A stretch of DNA of 64,000 bases, taken from a virus. The stretch spans positions 111,003-175,002 of the IMG/VR virus record IMGVR_UViG_3300035698_004085, one strand, 5' to 3'. Below are positions 1 through 6,410 of this stretch, one piece after another. How positions within the stretch are numbered: the first letter of the stretch is position 1; each line of letters starts with the position of its first letter. The notes under the pieces are model-generated. The model was not told where the DNA came from and did not search any database. It saw nothing but the letters and a program-made list of their open reading frames with translations. Both the position numbers and the translations under genes were made by a program.

Positions 1-50
1 CAAAGTCTGTTCGCGGCAGATGTTCGTGAGTTCGAATCTCACCCCTTAGC
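1..50 (+). tRNA. 3' part of a tRNA, cut by window start
   Basis: The T-arm is clear: stem GTGAG (26-30), loop TTCGAAT (31-37), stem CTCAC (38-42), followed by the acceptor strand CCCTTAG (43-49). An anticodon arm GTCTG/CAGAT (5-9, 17-21) encloses the loop TTCGCGG, giving candidate anticodon CGC (12-14). The 5' half lies outside the window. Position 72 would be G, implying a C1-G72 pair that is unusual for Ala, so the isotype is uncertain. No CCA is encoded. It suggests a tRNA cluster to the left. Confidence 0.65.
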
Positions 51-122
51 AGTGCGTTGGGGGTTCACACGAGGAATGTGGCTTTACAAAGTTCTTGTTT
101 ACATTTTTTAAAGGAGGAAATT

Positions 123-445
123 ATGAGTATAGACTACCATACCTGCCCAGTTTGTGGTTCAATCTTACCTGGAAGAAAACTTCATTTTGTGATCATAAAT
201 GTCTTAGAGACTTCTATATGAAAACAGACTGGAGCAGAGTTAGGAAAGTAGTTTATGCTAGGGATGGTGGGATTTGTATGATTTGTGGTCTTCCTATAAA
301 GGGGACTTATCATGTAGACCATATTATGCCTTTGGTCAAGGGAGGTGATGAATGGGATTTAGAGAACCTTCAATTGTCTTGTCCTACTTGTAACTTAAAA
401 AAAGGAACTAAGCTTGTTTCTTCTAACAAAAAGGAGATGGACTAA
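123..445 (+). CDS. HNH endonuclease with N-terminal zinc knuckle, split by apparent -1 frameshift
   Basis: The best start is the ATG at 123, eight bases after AAAGGAGG. That frame reads a CPVCG knuckle but stops near 221. The -1 frame, open to 445, supplies the missing second half of the knuckle (FCDHKC, about 185-202) and then a complete HNH domain: RDGGICMICG, DHIMPLVKGG, ENLQLSCPTCN. Joining the frames at the AGAAAAC run (174-180) yields one sensible protein of about 106 residues of the phage free-standing nuclease type. Either a programmed slip at the A-run or a one-base indel explains it. An alternative is a shorter HNH protein starting at ATG 218. Confidence 0.7.
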
Positions 446-669
446 TGTCTACTGGAGATTTTGACGATAACTACTATAAAAAGCATTTTGGTAATGCTAT
501 TTACGTGTCTCCTTTACTACCTGAGACGGTACCAGAACCCTGGGTAGAGCTTATTAAGGCTTTAGAAGAGCGTATAGACGCCTTAGAGAAGAAGGTGGAG
601 TCTCACGAGAAGCTTAATTCCAGTACAAGAACTAGCAATAGTCTTCATACTCCATTATTCGGAAATTAA
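445..669 (+). CDS. Small coiled-coil protein, unknown
   Basis: This 74-residue protein starts with an ATG overlapping the stop of the HNH gene (TAATG), so it is probably translationally coupled. A Pro/Glu-rich stretch (about 24-33) leads into a heptad-like helix IKALEERIDALEKKVESHEK, then a Ser/Thr-rich tail. No domain is recognised. The helix suggests self-association or partner binding. Confidence 0.6.
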   Translation: MSTGDFDDNYYKKHFGNAIYVSPLLPETVPEPWVELIKALEERIDALEKKVESHEKLNSSTRTSNSLHTPLFGN

Positions 670-682
670 ATTAAAAAAGAAC

Positions 683-711
683 TTGACAACTCAGCTTTTA
701 AGTGTTATGCT
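683..711 (+). promoter_or_regulatory. Class 1 promoter TTGACA-N17-TATGCT
   Basis: The -35 TTGACA (683-688) and -10 TATGCT (706-711) are 17 bases apart, with an extended -10 TG at 703-704. It rules out the longer reading frame start at 683 and supports the start at 755. Confidence 0.85.
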
Positions 712-754
712 TTCTTTAATGGATGAGGGAACATTCAACGAAAGGGAAAGTAAG

Positions 755-946
755 ATGGCTACTGAGTTTAGCGTAGGTGACTCGGTTATTGCAATTGGGC
801 TTGGGAATAAGAGTGGAGAGATTCTTAGTATTGGTGGGTCTTCTACTTATCCCGTTTACATTGTTGATCTGGGTTTGTCGCATTTAGGAATTAAGCCTGT
901 TCAACTTTTGTCAGAAGAATTAGAAAAAGAACTTGACAACTCCTGA
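755..946 (+). CDS. Small SH3-like protein, unknown
   Basis: The 63-residue product has the pattern FSVGDSVIAIG...KSGEILSIGG...YPVYIVDLG, typical of short SH3-like barrels of the hypervariable phage type. The start was chosen because the promoter at 683-711 lies inside the longer reading frame; AAAGGGAAAG precedes ATG 755. The last codons (KELDNS) overlap the -35 box of the next promoter, so coding and promoter sequence share bases. Confidence 0.65.
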   Translation: MATEFSVGDSVIAIGLGNKSGEILSIGGSSTYPVYIVDLGLSHLGIKPVQLLSEELEKELDNS

Positions 947-961
947 AAAAGGGAGTAAGCT
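933..961 (+). promoter_or_regulatory. Class 1 promoter TTGACA-N17-TAAGCT driving the large RNA
   Basis: -35 TTGACA (933-938), 17-base spacer, -10 TAAGCT (956-961). No coding sequence follows for more than 900 bases. The predicted transcript would start near 968 and consist of structured RNA. Confidence 0.85.
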
Positions 962-1370
962 AGTATGTAGAGATTGAGAAACGGTTCATTGATAATTGAA
1001 TAGCTGCTAAACAAAGTCTTGGGATGACTTTTAAAATAAACTCACACTGGTGGAGGATGCCGGGAGGCGTCCCTAAATAGAAGTCCAAAGGATACTGATG
1101 ACTGCTTAAAAGCCGTATCCAGATCTAAAGTGCTGGTACAAACCCTTTGAAGGTTGTAGAAGTCAGAGAATTAACTCTAGCCCATTACGTGCTAAATGAT
1201 GCTTAATAGGCGTTATAAAGACATCGGAGATGACCGACAGCACTCAACAACGTTCCGTTAGTCAGCGGATAGTTAGGAGAGACGCCTAATGAAGAAAAGA
1301 ATTGACATTCTTAAAAAACTCTCTTCTTGAGTAAAGACGCAGTAGTTGCGATAGTCTACAGTGGTGAGTA

Positions 1371-1424
1371 GGCGCTATAACCAAGCGGTGGAGCACTTTG
1401 CATTGAAGCCGTCTGGTCTACTCG
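1371..1424 (+). other. tRNA-Cys-like 5' half inside the large RNA
   Basis: From 1371 the sequence resembles the 5' half of a bacterial tRNA-Cys: GGCGCTATAACC, a D-loop-like AAGCGGTGG, and a loop TTGCATT with GCA at the anticodon position. The anticodon stem has two mismatches and there is no T-arm; instead GAGTAG/CTACTC closes the segment. It is probably not a working tRNA but a tRNA-derived or tRNA-mimicking domain. Confidence 0.35.
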
Positions 1425-1430
1425 TTTTAT

Positions 1431-1543
1431 CCTTGGGTAGCTAAGAGCATGACCTTGACAAGCATTCTAGGTGTAGGTTGAGATAATCATGGCGAAAAGC
1501 GGGGTGCGCAGCCTCAATGTTGGTTCAAGTCCAGCCCCAGGGT
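1431..1543 (+). other. tRNA-like domain with T-arm, oversized
   Basis: CCTTGGG (1431-1437) pairs with CCCAGGG (1536-1542) like an acceptor stem, and a proper T-arm GTTGG-TTCAAGT-CCAGC lies at 1519-1535. TAGCT-AAG-AGC (1438-1447) resembles a shortened D-arm. The span of about 113 bases is too long for a normal tRNA, no clear anticodon arm is visible and no CCA follows. It may be the embedded tRNA-like part of the large RNA. Confidence 0.4.
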
Positions 1544-1896
1544 CTAGAGACGTGGTAAAATCCAGAATAAGGGGTGTTCAGTTGAGAGTGCATGGATGTG
1601 TATTCGGAGCTGACTTAAATTAGTCGAGACTCTGGTTGTTTCGCTAATGTAAAAATACAATTCCACAACAGCGTAAGTGTGGATCTGACTAGCCCTAACT
1701 ATGTCTCGTTTAATATATTTCGAAAGCTGTGATTGTTTGAATTGTTGCGTCAGGTTAGGATGCGTTGAGTAAGCTTTTTATCACAGTGTTGTTTCTCTGG
1801 AGGCTTACTCTCATGGGCGTTGGTCCGTCTTCAAGCTCGGGACCCCGGAAATACAATCCTAACACGCTTGATCTTTTTAACAAAAAGGATAATGAT

Positions 1897-2232
1897 ATGA
1901 AAATAGTAGGAATAGTTTTTATAATTTTAGTTTGTCTATTCTGTGTATTTTATTCAGGATTCAATGTAGGAGATAGCGTTAGTAGGTTTAGGGTTGCAGA
2001 GTACGAAAAAGCTATTCAAAAACTAGAAACTAAATACGATAGATGCACTAAGTGCAAATTAATTGTTATTCCAGTGAAAACGGATACTGAATGTAAGGAG
2101 CTAGAAGGACAGTACGCAGCTATTCAAAAGTGGTGTGACCCAGATTGCCCAGAACAACTGGAAGCGTGTCAGATTGCCTTAGAGAGACTGTGGGGCTATC
2201 CTTCTTATAAGTTGCTCGAACAGGAGATTTAA
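1897..2232 (+). CDS. Small membrane-anchored coiled-coil protein
   Basis: The product has 111 residues. Residues 3-22 form one hydrophobic transmembrane segment, followed by a charged helix (about 35-50) and a Cys-containing region (CTKC; CDPDCPEQLEAC). The ATG at 1897 follows AAAAAGGA; the longer frame from 1765 would overlap RNA helices. An N-in, C-out single-pass topology with a coiled coil recalls holin or spanin partners, but no family is recognised. It sits between two structured RNA stretches (968-1870 and 2233-2480). Confidence 0.65.
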   Translation: MKIVGIVFIILVCLFCVFYSGFNVGDSVSRFRVAEYEKAIQKLETKYDRCTKCKLIVIPVKTDTECKELEGQYAAIQKWCDPDCPEQLEACQIALERLWGYPSYKLLEQEI

Positions 2233-2480
2233 TAACTCGCACAGTGAAACGCTGAGGAGCGTCTAAGCTTACTCTTACTGATGAGTGCGGGTAACAGGTT
2301 TTTGCATACTTCACCTAAAGAAAGTATGATAGCATAGTGACTGTCCGTAAGTTTTTATAGTAGCGGGGGTTATCGGCTTACCGCGCTTAAGAGCTTGACA
2401 GGCTAGAGCAGACATGTCTAGAAGATGAGATTTGACTAATATCTCAGGAGTGACACTCCGCGCTATGTTATTTTATTCTC
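2233..2480 (+). ncRNA. Second structured RNA stretch downstream of the membrane gene
   Basis: No gene is seen here, but helices are dense: 2236-2242/2285-2291 enclosing 2249-2253/2258-2262 (GAGG loop), 2305-2311/2322-2328, GTAAG/CTTAC near 2347-2351/2377-2381, and GGAGT-GAC-ACTCC near 2445-2457 before a T-rich run that could be a weak terminator. AAGCTTACTC (2265-2274) is exactly complementary to 1767-1776 in the upstream RNA. It may be the 3' domain of the same RNA, interrupted by the gene, or a separate RNA. Confidence 0.45.
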
Positions 2481-2516
2481 TTTCCTAATTTATTTTAAAT
2501 TCTTTTCATTATTTTG

Positions 2517-2545
2517 TTGACAATTGATCTAAGCAGTGTTAAGCT
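2517..2545 (+). promoter_or_regulatory. Class 1 promoter TTGACA-N17-TAAGCT
   Basis: -35 at 2517-2522, -10 at 2540-2545, extended -10 TG at 2537-2538. It lies 40 bases before the gene at 2588. A hairpin GTGTTT/AAACAC follows in the leader. Confidence 0.85.
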
Positions 2546-2587
2546 GTGTTTAGAAGGTTTGGGAAACACTATTGAAAGGAAAAGACA

Positions 2588-2803
2588 ATGTACGGATGTG
2601 GATGCGAAGAATGTAATATCCTGGGAGAATGGTTTTGGCTTCATGACTCTGTTCATGCTAAGGATCTTTACGACATTGACGGTCTAATGTGCTGGTATGC
2701 TTTTCCAGAGGATGATAAGAAAGAACTTGCACATCAACAAGGCATGCTTAAGGGTTTGGAATTTAGATATAACGAGATCAAAGGAACCAAACATTTTAAA
2801 TAA
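2588..2803 (+). CDS. Small N-terminal Cys-cluster protein, unknown
   Basis: 71 residues beginning with a tight cysteine cluster (C4, C6, C9) and later C35, a possible zinc site. Aromatic-rich middle, basic C-terminus. GAAAGG precedes the ATG and a class 1 promoter lies just upstream. No family recognised; an early host-takeover peptide is one possibility. Confidence 0.65.
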   Translation: MYGCGCEECNILGEWFWLHDSVHAKDLYDIDGLMCWYAFPEDDKKELAHQQGMLKGLEFRYNEIKGTKHFK

Positions 2804-2808
2804 ACTTC

Positions 2809-2837
2809 TTGACAACGCTCCCAAAGTGTAGTAACCT
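2809..2837 (+). promoter_or_regulatory. Class 1 promoter TTGACA-N17-TAACCT
   Basis: -35 at 2809-2814 directly after the preceding stop, -10 at 2832-2837. It serves the gene at 2868 and probably those after it. Confidence 0.75.
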
Positions 2838-2867
2838 TGTTTTGGCGATTAAGAAAGGTAATTAAGA

Positions 2868-3122
2868 ATGGACATGCGTAAGGAATATAGCGAAAGAGAA
2901 CTAGCGTTATTTATCCACTTTGGTTATGAGTACATGATCGATATTGGAACTGATGCACTTCAGCCTGATACGTTTTATCAACTAATGGTTGAAGTAGCAT
3001 TTTTAAACAATATGAAAGGACCTAAGGTAGACTCATTGAGACGTTGTTACTTTGCGCTTAAAAACAGAACATGCTACCGAGGTACTCCTGAGTGGGACGC
3101 AATGATTAAGCTCAGTAGTTAA
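2868..3122 (+). CDS. Small helical protein, unknown
   Basis: 84 residues, predominantly helical, with no recognised motif. The ATG follows AGAAAGGTAATTAAGA. It is the first gene of a short operon (2868-4151) read from the promoter at 2809. Confidence 0.65.
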   Translation: MDMRKEYSERELALFIHFGYEYMIDIGTDALQPDTFYQLMVEVAFLNNMKGPKVDSLRRCYFALKNRTCYRGTPEWDAMIKLSS

Positions 3123-3137
3123 GAAAGCTAATTAAGA

Positions 3138-3659
3138 ATGGAAGATTATAAAAAGACTTTTAAAGATTTCTGGAAAGACCTTGTAACGAACGATGATGGG
3201 TCCTTAAACGTGGATCAAATCATGAGAGAGCTGCATGACTACAGTAGGGTTATGGATAATGTCTCCAAAGTGTATATGCACATAACTAATAGGAGCATGT
3301 CTAAGCCTAATTATTGTTCAGAAGACGTAATTATGGAGTTTGAATCTGTTCAGGAACAGAACTGGGAAAAGTTTTTAAAAGAAGAGATTGAATACCGTCA
3401 GACTGAGTTTGAAGATCTCAACCAAGATTATCTAGATCTTGAGAAGAAGATGCTCAAGGCTAATGGCTGGGTTCCTGAAAAGGGCGATAAGGTTAGGTTT
3501 TGGTTTGACGATGAGAAGTATGAAGGAATCGTTACTTTCATTGAGCGCGCTGGCGGACCTGGAGATGAGGAGTTCGCTATGATTGATTTTGTTAATGAGG
3601 AAGGCGGCGAGGATGGTTGTGTTGTATCTTTTTCTGCAATCATTGAGATACTGGAGTAA
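3138..3659 (+). CDS. Conserved phage protein with C-terminal SH3-like part
   Basis: 173 acidic residues. The N-terminal 60 residues (EDYKKTFKDFWKDLV, then LNVDQIMRELHDY) resemble a hypothetical protein common in phages and prophages of low-GC bacteria. A helical linker follows, then from about residue 112 a short beta-barrel-like segment (KGDKVRFWFDDEKYEGIVTF...). Function unknown. The recognition of the N-terminus is from memory of family patterns. Confidence 0.7.
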   Translation: MEDYKKTFKDFWKDLVTNDDGSLNVDQIMRELHDYSRVMDNVSKVYMHITNRSMSKPNYCSEDVIMEFESVQEQNWEKFLKEEIEYRQTEFEDLNQDYLDLEKKMLKANGWVPEKGDKVRFWFDDEKYEGIVTFIERAGGPGDEEFAMIDFVNEEGGEDGCVVSFSAIIEILE

Positions 3660-3664
3660 CAGTC

Positions 3665-3895
3665 ATGAATGAATTCAAATGGAAATATAACAAAGAGGGT
3701 AGCTATGACTTGGAAACCACTAAAGATGGTTATAATGCTTCTGTTAAAAGAGGTAACATAGCTTGGTCAGGTACCGTAACTTACCCTGATAAAACTGAAG
3801 GGTTTCTTACAGGTTTGATGTATTTTGAAGACAATGCGCGAAATGGTTGCCAAAATGCAATCTTGGCAGATCGTTGGAGGAAAGACAATGAATAA
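3665..3895 (+). CDS. Hypothetical protein
   Basis: 76 residues, mixed beta-like with aromatic residues (WKYNKEGSYDLE; ITWSG-like strand). It starts five bases after the previous stop and its 3' end overlaps the next gene by eight bases. No family recognised. Confidence 0.6.
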   Translation: MNEFKWKYNKEGSYDLETTKDGYNASVKRGNIAWSGTVTYPDKTEGFLTGLMYFEDNARNGCQNAILADRWRKDNE

Positions 3896-4151
3896 GGATA
3901 TTAGTGAATACTCAGCAAGAGAGCTTAAAAAGGCGCTGGAGCGTAAAGAGAGGGAGGATAAGAAGATTCCTGCAGAGAAGGCTGAGTTTCATCCATCCCG
4001 CCTTGTGGAAACTATTAGGTTTGCTATGAGAGCGATCGTAGATCAAGGTTACTCAAAAGACCATGAATACTATATTTATGAAGAAGCAATGCAGATGATT
4101 TATGGTGACGATATTTGGGCGTGGATGCGTGAGAATAACGAGGGTTGTTAA
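3888..4151 (+). CDS. Hypothetical charged protein
   Basis: 87 residues. The start at 3888 is preferred over a longer reading frame because GGAGG lies six to ten bases before it and the upstream gene is intact. A highly charged N-terminal helix (residues 5-32) precedes a helical C-terminus with WAWM. Last gene before the tRNA pair. Confidence 0.65.
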   Translation: MNKDISEYSARELKKALERKEREDKKIPAEKAEFHPSRLVETIRFAMRAIVDQGYSKDHEYYIYEEAMQMIYGDDIWAWMRENNEGC

Positions 4152-4160
4152 ATGAGTTTT

Positions 4161-4246
4161 GCGCGGATGGGGGAATGGTCTACCCAGGAGATTCAAAATC
4201 TCCCGCCTGTAAGGGCTTGCAAGTTCGAATCTTGTTCCGCGTACCA
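4161..4246 (+). tRNA. tRNA-Leu(CAA)
   Basis: Complete 86-base class II tRNA. Acceptor GCGCGGA/TCCGCGT (4161-4167/4236-4242), anticodon stem GGAGA/TCTCC around loop TTCAAAA giving CAA, a long variable arm (GCCTGTAAGGGC), T-arm GCAAG-TTCGAAT-CTTGT, discriminator A and an encoded CCA (4244-4246). It reads UUG codons. Confidence 0.93.
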
Positions 4247-4247
4247 T

Positions 4248-4322
4248 AGAGAACTAGGCTAATTGGCTTAAGCCACCAGCTTTTGGTGTTGGGTATTCGG
4301 GGTTCAAATCCCCGGTTCTCTA
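4248..4322 (+). tRNA. tRNA-Gln(UUG)
   Basis: One base after tRNA-Leu. Acceptor AGAGAAC/GTTCTCT (4248-4254/4315-4321), D-stem GGCT/AGCC, anticodon stem CCAGC/GTTGG with one G-T pair, loop TTTTGGT giving TTG, T-arm CGGGG-TTCAAAT-CCCCG. CCA is not encoded. An A1-U72 pair fits glutamine tRNAs weakly. It reads CAA. Confidence 0.9.
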
Positions 4323-4342
4323 ATCAATGAAAGGAAATTATT

Positions 4343-4654
4343 ATGGCAAAAAAGAAACAAGAAGTAAGACTAACCGTTGACTCCATGTACCCTTATGATC
4401 TAGAAGGGAGCATAGATGACGCTATTGAACATCTTCAAGAGGTTAAAGAAGCTAGCAAAAAGCATACTGATCTTCGGTTAAACTTTGTTCAGACTTGTGA
4501 TGACGAGTGGGAGTTTGAAGTTATAGCTTATCGGCTAGAAACTGACAAAGAGTGCGACAAGAGAATCGCCAAAGAGAAAGAGCGAAAAGAACGAGAGGCT
4601 GAGCATAGGCGTCAAGAGTTTCAAAAGCTAAAGAAAGAGTTTGAAAATGAGTAA
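4343..4654 (+). CDS. Charged coiled-coil protein, unknown
   Basis: 103 residues. The C-terminal 30 residues are an unbroken run of Lys, Arg and Glu (long single helix). It begins 20 bases after tRNA-Gln with GAAAGGAAATT before the ATG, and its stop overlaps the kptA start by eight bases, implying coupled translation with kptA. No family recognised. Confidence 0.65.
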   Translation: MAKKKQEVRLTVDSMYPYDLEGSIDDAIEHLQEVKEASKKHTDLRLNFVQTCDDEWEFEVIAYRLETDKECDKRIAKEKERKEREAEHRRQEFQKLKKEFENE

Positions 4655-5216
4655 GCATCAGAAACTCAGCATCTTTATTAGCCTTATTCTCAGGCATAAG
4701 CCAGGAACGGTAGGAATGGCTCTCGATGAGAACGGTTGGGCAGTTGTTGATGACCTTATCCTTGGAGTTAACCTAAACTCTAAACACTTGCTTAACCGAA
4801 TGATCCTCAATGAAATTGTTGCTAGTGACGATAAGCAACGGTATTCATTCAACGAGGACCAATCGATGATTAGAGCTAATCAAGGTCACAGCGTTAATGT
4901 AGACATTAAATTCGAGGAAAAAGATCCTCCAGATATTCTTTATCACGGCACGAACGCTGAAGCTCTTGACTCAATCTATAGAAAAGGTCTTAAGTCAATG
5001 AAGCGTCATGATGTTCATTTGTCTGCTGATTTCGACGAGTCTTATCGAGTGGCTAATAGGCGTAAGAATAAGTATCCTATTGTTTTGGTGATTGCTGCTT
5101 CTGAAATGAAAGAGAAAGGCTTTGTATTCAATCTTTCCGAGAATAAGGTTTGGCTAACTAAAAAGATTCCCAGTCATTATATTATGGGAATTTATGATTT
5201 GGAGGATCGGGGATGA
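4647..5216 (+). CDS. kptA: RNA 2'-phosphotransferase, Tpt1/KptA family
   Basis: 189 residues, the full family length. Tpt1/KptA enzymes transfer an internal RNA 2'-phosphate to NAD+, giving ADP-ribose 1'',2''-cyclic phosphate and nicotinamide. Family signatures are all present: LILRHKP (R16-H17), DENGWA, IRANQGHS (R76), the NAD-binding YHGT (99-102), and RHDVHLS. The first codon TTG of the longer frame was rejected for ATG 4647. It lies just after two tRNA genes and overlaps the HD-hydrolase gene by four bases, suggesting RNA repair or counter-defence; that role is inference. Confidence 0.92.
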   Translation: MSKHQKLSIFISLILRHKPGTVGMALDENGWAVVDDLILGVNLNSKHLLNRMILNEIVASDDKQRYSFNEDQSMIRANQGHSVNVDIKFEEKDPPDILYHGTNAEALDSIYRKGLKSMKRHDVHLSADFDESYRVANRRKNKYPIVLVIAASEMKEKGFVFNLSENKVWLTKKIPSHYIMGIYDLEDRG

Positions 5217-5674
5217 AGAACTCTAACCCTCTTCAACATGTTATAGACTATGCAACCAAAGCTCATGAAGGACAAACGGATAAAGCTGGACAACCTTACA
5301 TTAGACACCCGTTAAGGGTGGCTAGGCGCTGTTCACTATTTGGAGACGACATTGCTAAGGTAGCTTTGCTTCATGACGTTGTAGAGGACACTGAGAAGAC
5401 CTTAAAGCAGGTTGTTAAAGATATGGAGCTTACTAAAGCCGAAAAGAAGGCTTTGGACGCTATTACAAAGAGGGATAAAGAGGAGTATACTAAATATCTT
5501 TCAAGGGTTTCGAATAGTAAGATTGCTTGGCTGGTAAAGATTTATGATCTGGAAGATAATATGAGCGATGAGCGAATGTCTCAGCTTCCAGAAGACGTCC
5601 AAGAGAGACTTTTGAAGAAGTATAATTTTGCTTTAAAGACTTTGGCTCTAGGATCTTGGATGAAGAATGAGTAG
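5213..5674 (+). CDS. SpoT/MESH1-like HD-domain hydrolase
   Basis: 153 residues matching the stand-alone small alarmone hydrolase fold: AHEGQTDKAGQPYIRHP (H32), LLHDVVEDT (H54-D55, E58-D59) and KIYDLEDN (D112), the metal and catalytic residues of the RelA/SpoT hydrolase domain. No synthetase domain is present. Known relatives hydrolyse (p)ppGpp or related nucleotides. The gene starts inside the kptA stop (ATGA), so the two are co-translated. I infer nucleotide or alarmone clearance during infection. Substrate is not provable from sequence. Confidence 0.85.
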   Translation: MKNSNPLQHVIDYATKAHEGQTDKAGQPYIRHPLRVARRCSLFGDDIAKVALLHDVVEDTEKTLKQVVKDMELTKAEKKALDAITKRDKEEYTKYLSRVSNSKIAWLVKIYDLEDNMSDERMSQLPEDVQERLLKKYNFALKTLALGSWMKNE

Positions 5675-5701
5675 CTAAGTAAGTTTTTGTAGCACATGTA
5701 G

Positions 5702-5707
5702 TATATT
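5702..5707 (+). promoter_or_regulatory. Possible -10 box TATATT for a near-leaderless mRNA
   Basis: GTAGTATATTATTG ends eight bases before ATG 5715, so a start site at the usual distance would give almost no leader. The -35 position at N21 carries only CTAAGT, a poor match to class 2. Confidence 0.4.
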
Positions 5708-5714
5708 ATTGTGC

Positions 5715-6164
5715 ATGAGCAAAAAATGTAATAGGTGTAAAGAAACGTTTGAAGCAGAGTTATTCCCAGTCAGGGTTAAAAGAGGTAAAAAGACGTTAGG
5801 TCCTTACTGCAAGATTTGTGAAAGGGAATATCAAAATGAGCATTATCACAAGCACAAGGAGAGAAATCGAGAATTAAGAAGGAAAAGCGTTAAAGCTATA
5901 AGAATAAGAAATAAGCAGTACTTATGGGGTGCTAAGGAAGCTCAAGGCTGTATAGACTGTGGAGAGTCAGAGCCTATTATCTTAGAGGGTCATCATACTG
6001 GAGACGGAAAGATAAATCACTTATCGGATATGGCTAACGATTGCGTATCTATAGAAACTCTTCAAGCGGAGATTGATAAGTGTGTTATGTTGTGCGCTAA
6101 TTGTCACAGAAAAAGAACAGCTAAAGAGAAAAACTGGCATAAGGACATAAAGAAAAATGAGTGA
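5715..6164 (+). CDS. HNH endonuclease with N-terminal zinc knuckles
   Basis: 149 residues. N-terminal CNRC...CKIC knuckle, a very basic helical linker (YHKHKERNRELRRK), then a Cys-ligated HNH: CIDCGE, LEGHHTGDGK, and CVMLCANCHRKRT. Typical of phage free-standing homing nucleases. The start at ATG 5715 lacks an upstream ribosome binding site. Confidence 0.85.
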   Translation: MSKKCNRCKETFEAELFPVRVKRGKKTLGPYCKICEREYQNEHYHKHKERNRELRRKSVKAIRIRNKQYLWGAKEAQGCIDCGESEPIILEGHHTGDGKINHLSDMANDCVSIETLQAEIDKCVMLCANCHRKRTAKEKNWHKDIKKNE

Positions 6165-6315
6165 ATTAGACGAAAAAGAAGCTGAAGAGTATATGGATTA
6201 CGCTTCAATGGGGTTTAATACATGGTTTTATATGTTGCCTTATGACGACTTCTCTTTAGACTATGATAACGCTACTCCAGTTTACTGGAGCGTGGAGACT
6301 GGTGAATGGCTTTAG
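6157..6315 (+). CDS. Small acidic protein, unknown
   Basis: 52 residues (MSELDEKEAEEYMDY...WSVETGEWL). The ATG overlaps the HNH gene's end by eight bases. Acidic N-terminus, aromatic C-terminus. No family recognised. Confidence 0.55.
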   Translation: MSELDEKEAEEYMDYASMGFNTWFYMLPYDDFSLDYDNATPVYWSVETGEWL

Positions 6316-6410
6316 TATATTATATTCCTTTTTTGTTAACGGTTAGTGTTATGCTTTGGTTTTGTTTATACGGAAAGATGAAGACAGATGAAAAAGATAC
6401 TAGGGATTGA
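6306..6410 (+). CDS. Short single-pass membrane peptide
   Basis: 34 residues: a hydrophobic segment (residues 3-22) and a charged tail KMKTDEKDTRD. Its start overlaps the previous stop and its end overlaps the next gene at 6388, the dense overlap style of this region. No dedicated ribosome binding site, so coupling is assumed. Confidence 0.45.
   Translation: MALVYYIPFLLTVSVMLWFCLYGKMKTDEKDTRD

Larger units (their letters stand above)
968..1870 (+). ncRNA. Candidate giant structured RNA (GOLLD/ROOL-like)
   Basis: About 900 bases without a credible gene in an otherwise gene-packed genome, behind a strong promoter and near a tRNA. Many short perfect helices occur: 1055-1061/1066-1072 (GGGA loop), 1090-1095/1115-1120, 1207-1213/1282-1288 closing a multibranch containing 1224-1227/1234-1237 and 1255-1259/1264-1268, 1297-1302/1307-1312 (TGAC loop), 1366-1371/1418-1423, 1431-1437/1536-1542, 1767-1774/1803-1810, and 1753-1760 with 1855-1862. 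Known family facts: GOLLD and ROOL are roughly 0.5-1 kb phage-associated RNAs, often near tRNA genes, and GOLLD can carry a tRNA. Size, setting and internal tRNA-like pieces fit. Family membership is inference; the 3' end is uncertain. Confidence 0.6.

Noticed and set aside
1431-1543. tmRNA or functional tRNA
   Set aside because: No CCA, no clear anticodon arm, no tag-peptide frame, and the acceptor-like ends are only 113 bases apart.
968-1870. Group I or group II intron
   Set aside because: No interrupted gene flanks it, there is no reverse transcriptase or intron-encoded nuclease, and I could not find a domain V or a P/Q/R/S core.
2395-2420. TTGACA at 2395 (and at 1464) as promoters
   Set aside because: No acceptable -10 box lies 16-18 bases downstream, and both fall inside RNA helices.
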